From assembly GCA_022578965.1 (NCBI GenBank), contig MU400790.1, forward strand, positions 1 through 42,733: a DNA stretch of 42,733 nt, written 5' to 3'. The position numbers and the translations under genes were made by a program. This document shows positions 22,482 through 33,398 of the stretch, one piece after another. Every line of letters begins with the position of its first letter. The stretch's first letter is position 1. This DNA is from Xylaria sp. FL1777. Lineage: Eukaryota; Ascomycota; Sordariomycetes; Xylariales; Xylariaceae. The notes beneath the pieces were generated by a model. That model was not told the DNA's origin and did not search any database. It was given only the letters and a program-made list of their open reading frames with translations.

Positions 22482-24023
22482 CTAGGTATCACGACGTGGG
22501 ATGCGGTTGGCTTTGAACTTGTCATAGGCCACGAGCCATTTGGCATCCATCCCTTCCATAGGTGGCAAGCCAACATTCGTCAAGCAGGCATTCACCCACG
22601 CCAAAACCTCGGCAATGTAAACTGGCTCCCCCAGGAGCAAGGCGTGAAACCTGTCTCCGGGCTGGAAACGAGCTTTGCGTTCCCGTTGCTCGCTCTTCAT
22701 GACGGAGTCGGCTGGTAGCTGAACGTGGCCGGCGAGCACCTTTGCCATTACCTTAGCTTGGAAGTCGAACAGCGAAAAGGTCGAAACGAGGTGTGAAACG
22801 CCGATGAATACCAAGGTAGGATCAGGGATGTAGAAGATGTCCTTGTGGAGATTGTGCGTCGTATAGCCGTCCGCCGTAATCAGCGTCTTCTCGTCCGCAT
22901 CTTCCCACGCCACATGCGGCTGTTCTAGGTCTTCTAAAAACGGGTATGATGTAATGTACCCCGTCGCAATCACCACATAGTCTATGTTCTCTAACGTCGT
23001 TTCGTCCTCCAACACAATCTTGCCCGGTATCGCGCCTTGGCTCTTCTCATTCCATACAGATGCCGACGCGTCAATCTCATTCGCGATGAATTTGGCCACC
23101 ATCGCAACTCTCTTGACCGCCTCTGGGAGGCGACTGGCGGTAAGGTCATACTTCGACTGGCGTCTACTCTGATATACCTTGCCGCCAAGGGCATCGACCT
23201 CACGAGCGATATCTAAAGCCGAGGCACCTGCACCTACGAGCAGGACAGTTTTGCCTCTGAAAGGCTCCGGAGTGCGATAACGCTTGGAGTGAATGACGCG
23301 ACCCGGAAAGCGGTCTTTCCAGACTGATAGTCCGGGCACGTCCGGGACGAAGGGGATATGGTAATGACCTGAGGCTACCACTACCCCGTCATATCTCTCG
23401 CTTTTTCTTGAGACCGAGAACGTGTCTTCTTTCACATGGAGTGTGCTCGTTTTAACGATCCACTGCGTATTACCCGCTGGTTTCGTTACGCTCTCCACTC
23501 GCGTATGAAATTGCACATTCTCTGTAACGTGGTGCAGCGTGGCTATATCCTGTAGGTACTGGACTATGCGACCTTGATCGATGAATTCGTCTGTTCCCTC
23601 CGGCCAGGGAAGGAGGCAGCTCTTCATGAGTGTGGTCGGGACATTATTCTTCAAGCCGGCATAACAGGCTCCGGGAGGGCCATGTAGAATCACGGCCTCT
23701 CCGGTACTCAGACCCTCCGCCTCCAGGTCTTTCCAGTCTTGTGCTGGGGGAACAAGGTTGGGAAAAGGCGGATCTCGATCGACTCGCTCGTCATAGTACC
23801 AGACGCCACCTATCCTGTCGGTTCTCTCGAACACTGTTACCTCGAAGCCCTCCTTGATGAGATGAGCGGCTGATACTACCCCGCTGATGCCTGCGCCGAT
23901 CACAGCGACGTTTTTGATCGGCCTCCGGATCGTTTCGGAACCACGGAAACTGTCCGCTGGGCTCATTATGGGCATTAAGACAAGTACTTTAATATACCAA
24001 TTCCCTGTAGTTATATCTACCAT
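22482..24023 (-). CDS. Flavin-containing monooxygenase (class B)
   Basis: A single frame encodes 513 aa, the usual length for fungal FMO-like enzymes. The FAD Rossmann motif GAGISG is at 43-48, with VFERTDRIGGVWYY at 64-77; the NADPH Rossmann motif GAGASA is at 264-269; the FMO identifying motif FxGxxxHxxxY is FPGRVIHSKRY at 239-249; and the ATGY signature is at 353-356. The family uses NADPH, O2 and FAD to oxygenate nucleophilic N or S atoms; the substrate here is unknown. The first ATG is at 24023, but Met20 (23966; MSPADSF) leaves a more typical short lead before the FAD fold and may be the true start. The stop codon lies inside a TACCTAGGTA palindrome (22479-22488). It stands alone between two gene-poor regions, so it could belong to an accessory locus, but no biosynthetic partner gene is nearby. 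Confidence 0.9.
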   Translation of the reverse strand: MVDITTGNWYIKVLVLMPIMSPADSFRGSETIRRPIKNVAVIGAGISGVVSAAHLIKEGFEVTVFERTDRIGGVWYYDERVDRDPPFPNLVPPAQDWKDLEAEGLSTGEAVILHGPPGACYAGLKNNVPTTLMKSCLLPWPEGTDEFIDQGRIVQYLQDIATLHHVTENVQFHTRVESVTKPAGNTQWIVKTSTLHVKEDTFSVSRKSERYDGVVVASGHYHIPFVPDVPGLSVWKDRFPGRVIHSKRYRTPEPFRGKTVLLVGAGASALDIAREVDALGGKVYQSRRQSKYDLTASRLPEAVKRVAMVAKFIANEIDASASVWNEKSQGAIPGKIVLEDETTLENIDYVVIATGYITSYPFLEDLEQPHVAWEDADEKTLITADGYTTHNLHKDIFYIPDPTLVFIGVSHLVSTFSLFDFQAKVMAKVLAGHVQLPADSVMKSEQRERKARFQPGDRFHALLLGEPVYIAEVLAWVNACLTNVGLPPMEGMDAKWLVAYDKFKANRIPRRDT

Positions 24024-25581
24024 ACAATAGCGAAAAGACGACGATTTGAGAGTGTTTCACAAACGCATATTCAGATCATCGCAAGCTGTGGTTACTGGTC
24101 TATTCTACCCGTATGCAGTGTCGTCAATTACCAATGTCATTGCGTAGACAGCTCTCCAAGTCATCACCATTATCATGCTATATTGCGTGCTCTCATGGTG
24201 TGCCTTTTCGTCGAACCCCGCCCAAAGCCGCTGCCTTCACGATAGTTCCTCTATAGCAAAGGGAGAACACGCGTCAATTGATCACGCTTAATCACATCTC
24301 CCTCATAGGAATTCTCCAACGCGTAGCCTCCTGTTCCTCTTTCTCTCTTTTTCTTTCCACTTACGTCAGTCATTCGGAATATTAGCCACGTTTTCCGTCA
24401 ACCATCTTGATCAGAGACAATTCAACCAAGCTAGACTAAAACAGCAGGCCTTAGTGGCATCTACCTTCCAGCTTGGGTATCGTGGAGAGCTTGGCATGCA
24501 ACAACACCACATGGCAGAAGGCGCCCTGTTTCAACCACTCGGAAATGCACCGTAGCCCCTCGTGCATACCAATACACTATCTTACGCCTTGTATTTACAG
24601 TACCTAGTCTAGTGCATATTACAGTACACATAGGTACTGCGAAGAGAGAAACGAAACAAGTTGTTGCCCTGGTTCAACCCTCAGGATCTAGACTCTCGTC
24701 GTGGCTAGCACGGTAGCCAGACCACAAGCTATACTATACTAGGATAGTATCTGTAGATATCTCATGGGTCTCCGCATGAGAGCGCAGGCAGTTGCGGTCA
24801 CGTCTCTAGAAATGCAGCTGTTAAACCACGCAGGTACTAGAGTACTGCAGACAAGCCTGTAACTTTACTACGTAATTCGCTAACCACCATGTGTAATCCG
24901 CTGCGAGGTCCAGCTAAGGCCCTCCAAATGACCAGGCCATTGATGTCTGTCTAGACCAAAAAAAAAAAACTTCTAGTTTTCTTCCCTCATTTCCTCGTTT
25001 CTCCATTTCTCCATCCGAAAGTATCCAGAGACAACATCAATGAGCTAGGACCAAAGGAAAACTGTGCCCCTGAGCGAGTGAACATCGTGAGCGGGACGGA
25101 GGTAGTGGGGGTACTACGGACTATTATCGACGCTATGCCGCACATGGGCAAGAGGTTCTTCCAGAGTCAGTATCTTCCTCGTTCTTTTGGACCCTTGCCC
25201 ACGGACCTTCGGACGAACAAAATGCAAATTCGTAAAATGGTTCCGGCACAGTCGAGATCGTCTTCAAAAGTCTTCTTCGCCCGGCATCAGGTCACATCAG
25301 GAACGAACAGGTGGGGACTACAATGTCCAATTAGTGCAGGTAAGTAAGCCTGTTACCCTAGTCCGTGATTTACGCAGTAGTGTAAGTAAAGGTAGTAAAG
25401 GTAGGAATCTCCGTGCGTTCGACAGTGGTGATGCAGTCGCTACCACATCCGTTATAATGTCGATCGTGGCTCATTAAGACTAGCTCTGTCAAAAATGGTA
25501 ACTGGTACTGGGAGCAAGGTTGTAAATGGTAGGGCGAACTGCCTTCACTACTGCAGAAAACCTTTCCCCTAGTCTAGTATC

Positions 25582-25606
25582 CCTACTGCGTATTGTACGC
25601 AGTAGG
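25582..25606. repeat. Perfect 11-bp hairpin built from two TACGCAGTA motifs
   Basis: CCTACTGCGTA (25582-25592), a 3-base spacer TTG, then TACGCAGTAGG (25596-25606) form a perfect 11-bp inverted repeat. It is the tightest arrangement of the dispersed 9-mer in the window. Confidence 0.85.
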
Positions 25607-28103
25607 TTAGGTAGTTCTATATCACGAGTTCGCAAGTCTGCAGGATGGCAGCGGATACCCCATCACCTAAACGCGTACCTACAGTAGAGGCACCACCTTA
25701 ACTACTGCTACTTAAGTATGTTACCGTCTATATTCTCCGTACTGTATTGACCAACATATTTCTCATAGTGTAGCAATCCTATAATGATCCTAATTATATC
25801 CAGGGATAAATTACCTATCTTCTCTGCTAGAAGTGCCTATTTACTAATAAGACAATAACACTTCCCCCCAGCCCACCTTACGGGCGGACTACGCTAACTA
25901 ATGTAGCTAGCATTTCCCCGGGTTTCTCGTCTGACACCGTGAAGTGGCGCACCTCAGTTCGGACAATAATCACCCGGGAGTCGGGTCTGGCCATTTCACT
26001 GAACACTAATCCAGAAGCAGGCCGAACCTGAGTAGATTGGGAATCGCCTCTGCACGCTAGCGTGCCGGTAGCGAGCTCCGTTGCTGCCGATACGCTCATC
26101 TAGTGTAGGTATTACCCCTTGAAGAATTATCTAACCTCGTTTGATTATCCTCTCGACCGTTCGTGTACCAAACTAACGGGCTACTCTCGCCATCTCGGAG
26201 ACTTATTGCCATACATATACGGTGGTATCCTTGTGCTATCAATGTACGCTACAATACTACGCAGTAAGTGCCTACATCTACATCTCGGTACCGTCTTCCA
26301 GCCTGAACAGGGTAGGTGTATACCTACTGGGTAAGTACACTATAGAGCATTTCCAGGCCATCGATGTTCCTTGTCCACGCATTTCTCTTCTACCAATGTG
26401 GAGCATATACGACACACAATGTGCTACTGAATAACGTCTCAGCTTACTTAAAGCCCGTACCGCGAGACAAGGGGTCAGGGAGGCAGTGTAGGTACATATA
26501 CAGTAGCGCAGCTGAGTCTTCACGAGGGAATGAGGATAAGGTAGGTAAAGCAACCCCTCATTACCCTCTTATGCATCCCTTCTTCCGGTTCCTTGAAGCA
26601 TTAATGACTCGTTACAGGGTTGCCGATAGAAGAAGCAAAGTGGTAGATAACCGTTCAGCATGAGTTACAGATGTTCTACATTTATGCTCTCTGGCCACTT
26701 ATGCCTACACTTTGTACGCATATTCCTTGTCGCTTTACTTATGCGTACGCAGATCCGGCCACCGTAACCCCGGGTCGTGTCCCCCTCCAACGCTGTAGGA
26801 CAATTACTTCCCGTTTACTGAGCAGGTAGTTTACAGTACCTCCGTACCTCGGTTGCGATACGCGAAAGCATATGAGAGTCCGAGATAAATCGTTACATCG
26901 TCAGGCATGGCACTGCAACCTCGCTCACCGCCACTACGCGGGGGGACTCGTACAATGTAATAATTGTCCGTCGCTATTGCGAGCAATCGTTCGTTCCTGC
27001 GTTCAAGATCGGCTGGGAATAGCGCACGCTAGGGGTCACTCTTTTGCTTATCTGAATCGGCAGGTTATATTCATCGGGTGATTCCATCTGAAATCCACGT
27101 TCCATGCCGGAAGATCTACTCCTATAAGTCGAATGTTATTCCCTGGCCTACCTAGTAGATAGGGCATTTGTCTTATCAATTTTTTACCAACACCCATGTA
27201 AATATTGGCCTCTTTTTGTCCGTCCGGAGACCAAGCCCGATGTAGGATTTACGTGGGATCGTGTCCCGGCAATAGCAGTCGATGGTTCAATCTTCTCCGT
27301 TTCCCGGTAGACGTAGTGCGCAAATGTCTATCTAGTGAATCGTCATAATTCAATTTAATTCAAATTATTTTCAAGTAGGAGGTATGTTCGTTAGGTTTAC
27401 ACTACATTAGCTAGCTTCGAGGTGGGTATCTCCCCCTCGGCACTTGTGATAAGTCCGTCGATCGCCAATACCACTTTCGATCAACTTACGTATATACTGA
27501 CCAAGGGAGTTAATTAACCCCCCTTTATCAGACCCGTTTTAAGAGCGCTTGCATCTCATTAATCTTTGACCGAGCACGTGGCAAAGTGCTGCAAATACGG
27601 TACCTACTGGTGAGCACGGTATCCCAGTAACCGAGAATTCCGAGGAACATTTGGTAGACCACGTGGTGATGAGAGCGAAATGCTTCTTTATCTCGGAATC
27701 TTGGTGACTGAGTACCGTATTTGAACAATTAACTCGTGAATGGGGGATATTGTGCTTTAGATGTTGAATAGATATGGATTAATTTCCGTACTTTCATTGC
27801 GCCGGACTAGCAACGGCAGTGTACGCAGTATAGTTACAAGCAATGTAATAAATGGTCATCTCGAGGAAGACATGTTACATCGACACTGCATAACCTGCGA
27901 TCCCGCTTTTCAGCTGAGCCAAGGTGCCAGGTCAAGGCAAGTATAAGATGGAGATATCTACCCTACAGCACGCAGTATGTAGCGAAGGACAGAAATTTGG
28001 TAAAGCCCAATCAGAGCTGCTGATGCATAAAAATACCAATGGGCAAGGCATAACGAAACCCTTTTGCCACACCATCATCAGCGACGACGACCATCCCATC
28101 ACC

Positions 28104-28130
28104 GGTGGCGGGGGAGGAGGAGGAGGGGGG
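28104..28130 (+). repeat. G/GGA-rich purine tract
   Basis: The tract runs from GGTGGC through repeated GGA triplets to a run of six G. It has only two G-runs of three or more, so a classical G-quadruplex is not certain. It reads as a simple-sequence repeat. Confidence 0.6.
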
Positions 28131-28717
28131 ACCAGCTGACTAGGAGATACCTCCCACACCTTAAATCGTCCTGCCTCAAGATTGTGTGGCGTCGCGGGAG
28201 ATGGCTAATCCAGCCAATAGAGATTGGAGATGCGAGCGTGAAAATAGTGTTACAGTTGCATTCACAACCCATGGGATTCGATATGCAGCTTGGAGAGAAT
28301 CCTTCAGGATGCATCGAGGGCCTTCTCACACCAAGAGATGCCTGCTTAGAGCGCATATGAAATGATACCGGCTCGGATGCTTTGTCTGTCAAATCAGTCG
28401 CGAAGGGCGGGACTTGGTAGAGAAAAGCGTCCAGCTGTGTGCGCATTCATGTCACCAAACGTTATATGTCGAGACTATCTACTGTGTAGGTAAGTAGTCT
28501 AGCTTGAAGCTCGAAGCTCTGTGTAATATGTATGCCATGGTAGCTATAAATGTGGGTATACGTCACAGGACTTATTGATTTGCCTCTTGATATGAAATAA
28601 ATAAATACCTACCTGTTCAAGTCGTACACACAGGAATCGCCCGTTATGTCCGGCCAGGCAGCAGAATGGCACGGCGGATTTCTCGCAAGAAAATAAGTGT
28701 TCAATCTATGTAACTCC

Positions 28718-28744
28718 GGCTGCCGGCTACCGGCTACCGGCTAC
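28718..28744 (+). repeat. Tandem 7-bp array, GGCTACC
   Basis: Units are GGCTGCC (28718-28724), GGCTACC (28725-28731), GGCTACC (28732-28738) and a partial GGCTAC (28739-28744). It is a short minisatellite in otherwise featureless DNA. Confidence 0.85.
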
Positions 28745-30910
28745 ATACAACTTATATGTAACCAATCCAAAGATACGCATGTTTGGCCTATTACTGTAGT
28801 AGTGTAGCTCACGTAGTATGTGTATATGCCGATAAACATAGGTACATGTAGGTAGGCTTACAGTTTTGACAGATCAACTGGTGTACACTAGATACGTGCG
28901 GCGAAGGAATGCCGAAGGAGCTTGGGAATGAATACCGGTCCTAGTCTAATGTACGGCCCTTCTCATCCTTCAAGGGGCAAACCACTCGTTCTCGATCGAA
29001 GGGGCACCTCTACGCTGCACCCTGCAGCACGTGGGTTGTCAATCTAGACTCTCATGTACGCTCATTCGCGCAACGCCCTTCCTCCTCGCCTATGAATTCC
29101 AAAGCAAGGCGACGATCACTCTGAACAGATTCCATGCGGGCGTCGCCCACGTGAGAGAGCCCTTCCTGTCTCACTGTTGGTGGCTAATGAAACACACCAT
29201 TTGCTAGATACAGGTTTAATCGTGACTTTTGCCACTATCATGTGAACGTGTTGAATGTCAGAGTGGTGATGTTCCGTCGTAGGCGAACGAAGATCATATT
29301 TCATTCGGAGTGCGAACGTTGTCTGGATCTTCTCTTCGCGGGGAGTCATGATCGATCACCAGGCTAACTTTGCATTCAAGATAGCTAGGCTGTATGTACG
29401 TGCATATATTTAGTAGCATCGATGCTACAGATATGGTTGCAGTAGGATATGTCGTAGGCTCGGAATCTAGCAGACTAGGCGCCTCGCTGCGACCTTCGCT
29501 GCAATTACGTCGTTGGGACTTCGCGCGTGAGCCGCCTCGTCTCACCGGCGGAAGTTGTCCGTGGCGTTTCTCCAGGGTAGCTTGTCTGGTTGATCTTGGC
29601 ATTTGGTGAGTCGCTGTATGATAGATCCCATCTGACTGTGATTATGTCCTCGGGACTGTCTGCTTCCATAAAATATCGATGCCTGAGACACGGACTCGGA
29701 GCCGGATACAAAGATGAAGCACCTCTTTATCCACAACAATACTTGTTTTGGATTGAACAATCATGATGCCAGGAAGTGGTTTTATAGCACTATGTTGCCC
29801 GTGAAAAGTTGGTGGCTTCTCAAAATCCCGGGATTGATTCTCAATTTTTTTTATCTGGAACATATAGCACACGCGTAATTCTAGTTTATTCCTAAGTGTT
29901 ATGAAACGGTATGAAACTTTGCGATAGAGAGGATATCATCATTCGGTATCTGGCCTAGAAACACAGGGTTTGTTTTAGGTGATTACACGGGACTTTCAAT
30001 TTCCATATACAAGAATCTTAGTATCATCGAACGAGATACTGGGCCACTACTTTTAAGACTGTTATAAGGCAAGTATCCTACGCAAGAATGCTCTATGTCA
30101 ACGGAGGGGTCGATTTATGCCACATGTACCACCCTCGAGAAAAGGATCCTGTCAAGAAAGGTATTCCGCATATAATCAGAGTCTGGTGGTGTTTAGTCCC
30201 ATCCTTCGTTTAGTTTCATCATTGTGAATGTCCCGGTGTTTTGCATCTGAACGGAAAACGAGAGCCCCCCCCGAGGAAACCGACAACTGTAACAGGTTGC
30301 GCCTCATTCCCTCACCTTCCTGTAAAAGTAACGTGGCTAGTAAACATGAAGTTCAATAAAGAGGTACCAAAGAACGAATCGGCGGTGGGGAATTTGAACT
30401 CGAAAACCAAGCCCTTGAGATGCCAAAGCTAAGTTTGAATGTTGGTCAAAGGAGATTCTTGGTCCCGTCCTGCGTGGAGATAGCCTTGCTGCTCAGAAGG
30501 GATCAAATTACCATATTTTAGACATCGTGACAATGACACGCCAAGGCCCAACGAATATGAACTATTAGAAAGTCTGTACTTAGTTAGCACCAACACTACG
30601 GAATAGGTGAGGTGTTAATCATAACACCTGAGCCTTTTCAACTGAGGAGGGGCAAGAATGGTGACATCTATGCTAGGAAGCTGCTTTAATAGATATTGTT
30701 TGATGTCCAAGTATGATAGGAAGCTGCTAGTATCTTGACTACTTGTTGGTTTATTTGTTCTTCACGATAGGGGATAGGAGCACAAAGTTTATAGCGGGGA
30801 CGAAGCTTTGAGTGTTGACGGTCCTGGTATTATAGGTTGACTTTTCTATATCCGTAGTGGTGTACCTAAAGGACAGACAAATGGAGTCCCTCCATGAATA
30901 TGCTATATCA

Positions 30911-32662
30911 TTAATCCTCGTCCCAGTTAGGGTTGGGCCCTGGGGGTTTGGGACCGCCTGCTTGTCTTGCGACTATGATTTGGTCTACTGACAACACAGT
31001 TCGAGCTGCCTCGGTCGCCAGCTTGATGGCCCAAGATTTGCTGATCATGAGATCCAATATGCCCTCTTTCTTAGCGTCAAGGGTACCGGTGCTATCATCG
31101 TTCTACTGAAGGTTAGTTGAAAATTTGATGCAAAGAAAACCAGTACTACTTACTTCAATATCGACGCCAGTAGTCCAATCGTCTTTTTTGTGATGCGCTG
31201 TGTATAGTCTACTCAGTACTTCTGTAGCATCGAGACCAGCACTTTCTGCTAATGTTCGTGGGATGACTTCAAAAGCTTCTCCGTATTTCCGAATAGAATA
31301 TTGCGGGAGGCCGGGGGTCTTTTCGCCAAACGCTTGTATGCGTCCAACCAACTGCAGTTCTGTTGCGCCAGCACCAGGCACTAACCGGGGATCACGGGTT
31401 ATGGCTTTAACCACATTCACGCCGTCGTCCACTGCTCGTTCCACATCGTCCAGAAAGTTTTGAGTGGCGCCTCTCAAGACTAGGGTAGTTGTCCTTGTTA
31501 CCTCGTTTTCTTGTCTAAAAACAGTCACTCGATCACCACCAATCTCAAGAGTCTCAACGATATCGACAGATCCTGTCTCATCTGGCATCGGAGCGCCTAA
31601 TCTCGCCAGAGGAGTGGCACCGACCACGCGGCAGATTCTCCGGAGTTCAAATTTGCTAAGGATTTTAATGATGAGGATGCCGTAACGGTTGAGGTAGTGC
31701 ATTGCAAGTTCTCCTACCGTGGAGCCGGCAATGACTACCCTTATCCCCGCGTCATGGAGCTCCTTAATGGCCGTCTCGAGTTGCTCTTCCTCGCCCTTTG
31801 AGAACTCCATCATCTCTTTAGCATTGTGCAGCAAAACAGTTCCTTTCGTCTCGGTTTGACTTATGTCGATAGGGCAAGAAAAGACACCAACTCTGGCATT
31901 CTTTGCCTTTTTGACGGACCCATCAGGCTCCTTGGGGAAAACCATGCCCTTCACAACTCGGCTCTGCTCTAGACTTCCACCCATAATCTTCACGACTCGA
32001 ACGTTGTCAACATTGAAATTGACTGGGTTCTTGGGCATGACGGCCAAGACGGCCTCGGCGACAAGGTCAGCCAGGATCTCCTCGTTCCCATTCTGCTTGC
32101 TTGCCACAACCGTGCGGATAGCTTTTCTCAGCTCTTCCTGATTCCGAATATCTTCGACTTTGTCCACGGCCAAATCTTCTAGAGCTTCTAGCGCGAATGC
32201 TTGGGCGCGTTCGTAGCCAGTGACGATATCAGCAGTTTTCAGGCCCATGCGTAGCAGGTCCTCGGCTTTCTTGAGAAGCTCGCCGGCAAGGATAATGACT
32301 AGGTTGGTGGCATCGCCCATCTCCGCCTCTTGCTGCTGACTCGCCATGACAAGAAGTTTGGCGGCGGGATGAACGACGTCGAGCTCTTTCAAAATGGTGG
32401 CGGCGTCGGAGGTCAGGATCATCTTCTGTAAATGGTTGATGACGATCTTATTGCGGCCGTAAGGGCCGAGTGATGTCTGGACGGTGGAGGAGATGGCTCG
32501 GCAAGCATCGATATTCCGTAGGACGGCGCCATCTTCCGAGTCATAGCTGGACGGCAGTTAGGTATCTCCATGCGATTCTATCGTGGTGGGGTTGTGATCA
32601 TACTTGTTGTAGCCTTGTTTAAACAGCCCGGCGTTAGGGGCGTTGGGTATGTTAAGAGACAT
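30911..32662 (-). CDS. CCT8: Chaperonin CCT/TRiC subunit theta (Cct8)
   Basis: Exons on the minus strand are 32662-32604, 32546-31154 and 31102-30911, giving 547 aa, the normal CCT8 length; introns of 57 and 51 nt restore GLFKQGYNNYDSEDGAV and TGVDIENDDSTGTLDAKK. Group II chaperonin signatures run through the chain: SLGPYGRNK near the N-terminus, DAATILKEL, ETKGTVLLHNA, RGATQNFLDDVERAVDDG and the LVPGAGATE nucleotide-site motif near the C-terminal equatorial part, ending WDED. CCT8 is one of eight paralogous subunits of the cytosolic double-ring chaperonin that folds actin, tubulin and many WD40 proteins. One point to check is that the usual GDGT phosphate-binding motif reads GDATN here. The gene is divergent from the NHP10-like gene. 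Confidence 0.96.
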
Positions 32663-33398
32663 GTCGACGAATCCTCCCACTCTAGACCTAGCCTGCTCGT
32701 TTCCGATGTTGAGCTATGGCTCTGGCTGCCTATATCGAGTAAATACGGCGAGGGTAGTGGTAGGTATGGATTGATTGTATCGTGTTGAAAAAAAATCAGT
32801 GGAGCTAGGTATTGTAGGTAGTGTAGCTACAGTCCACTGGGAGCTAGATACTTGGTTGTACACAACTACTATGAGGGGTGCTTATCTTTTATCGATAAGG
32901 AATTATTTTATAGCGATAAGTTATGAAGCGACATTCCTAGAGTACCTAGGTAGTACCGTAGTACCTAGGTACAGCCAGAGGAACCAGAGCTCCGGGTAAG
33001 CTGCTGGAAATTGGCAGGTACCGTACTGTAAGTACGTACCCACGCGTTGTCAGTCTCCAATTCAGGGTTTGTCTGGACTAACAATACAAGGTAGCGGTTG
33101 TGAAAGCTTCAACTAAGACCCAGCCCAGCCTTGCCCTGAAGCACCGCGCTGTTTTGTTGCGCACCTCTGGGGCCATCTCACCTCCTCCCTTCCGACCCCC
33201 AAGGCGCGTCGCCCTCTTAGTCAGGCTCATCTTCAATGCCCTCTTAACTCCCATCTCGTCACCGCCGACACCATCGATATCAGCCCAGGCGGACACAGCT
33301 ACTCCTACATTTACCAATTGCGCCTCTAATTGCCGGGGCTCTCCCTCTATCAATATCTCGCTCTATATTTGAGCGTGTGTAGCCGCTTGCGTCTCGAG
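32663..33398. promoter_or_regulatory. Divergent CCT8 / NHP10-like promoter
   Basis: The start codons lie 736 bp apart, back to back. Two perfect TACCTAGGTA palindromes (32943-32952 and 32962-32971) sit centrally, 19 bp apart start to start. The right half (about 33100-33370) is C/T-rich on the plus strand and probably forms the NHP10-like leader. No gene is supported inside it. Confidence 0.5.

Larger units (their letters stand above)
24024..30910. other. 6.9-kb gene-poor region, no supported gene
   Basis: No frame exceeds about 115 codons and none shows a domain or plausible splice chain. Composition is ordinary, unlike the left-edge A+T block. Visible items are an A-run at about 24958-24969, six exact TACGCAGTA motifs (25371 to 27830; two of them form a hairpin at 25582-25606), a G/GGA-rich tract (28104-28130), a 7-bp tandem array (28718-28744) and the promoter of the monooxygenase at the left end. 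The 73-codon minus frame at 25878-26099 is unrecognised. The stretch could hide a decayed element, a non-coding RNA gene or a gene broken by many introns. Confidence 0.5.

Noticed and set aside
11221..24023. Secondary-metabolite cluster containing the siderophore transporter and monooxygenase
   Set aside because: No NRPS, PKS, terpene synthase or siderophore biosynthetic gene is present; the two genes are separated by a signalling scaffold and 3.7 kb of empty DNA.
24205..24225. GGGTTCGAC on the minus strand suggesting a tRNA
   Set aside because: The flanking T-stem would pair G with A, and no cloverleaf can be drawn.
30380..30420. B-box-like GAGTTCAAATTCC on the minus strand suggesting a tRNA
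   Set aside because: The T-stem does not pair and no matching acceptor stem or A-box could be found.
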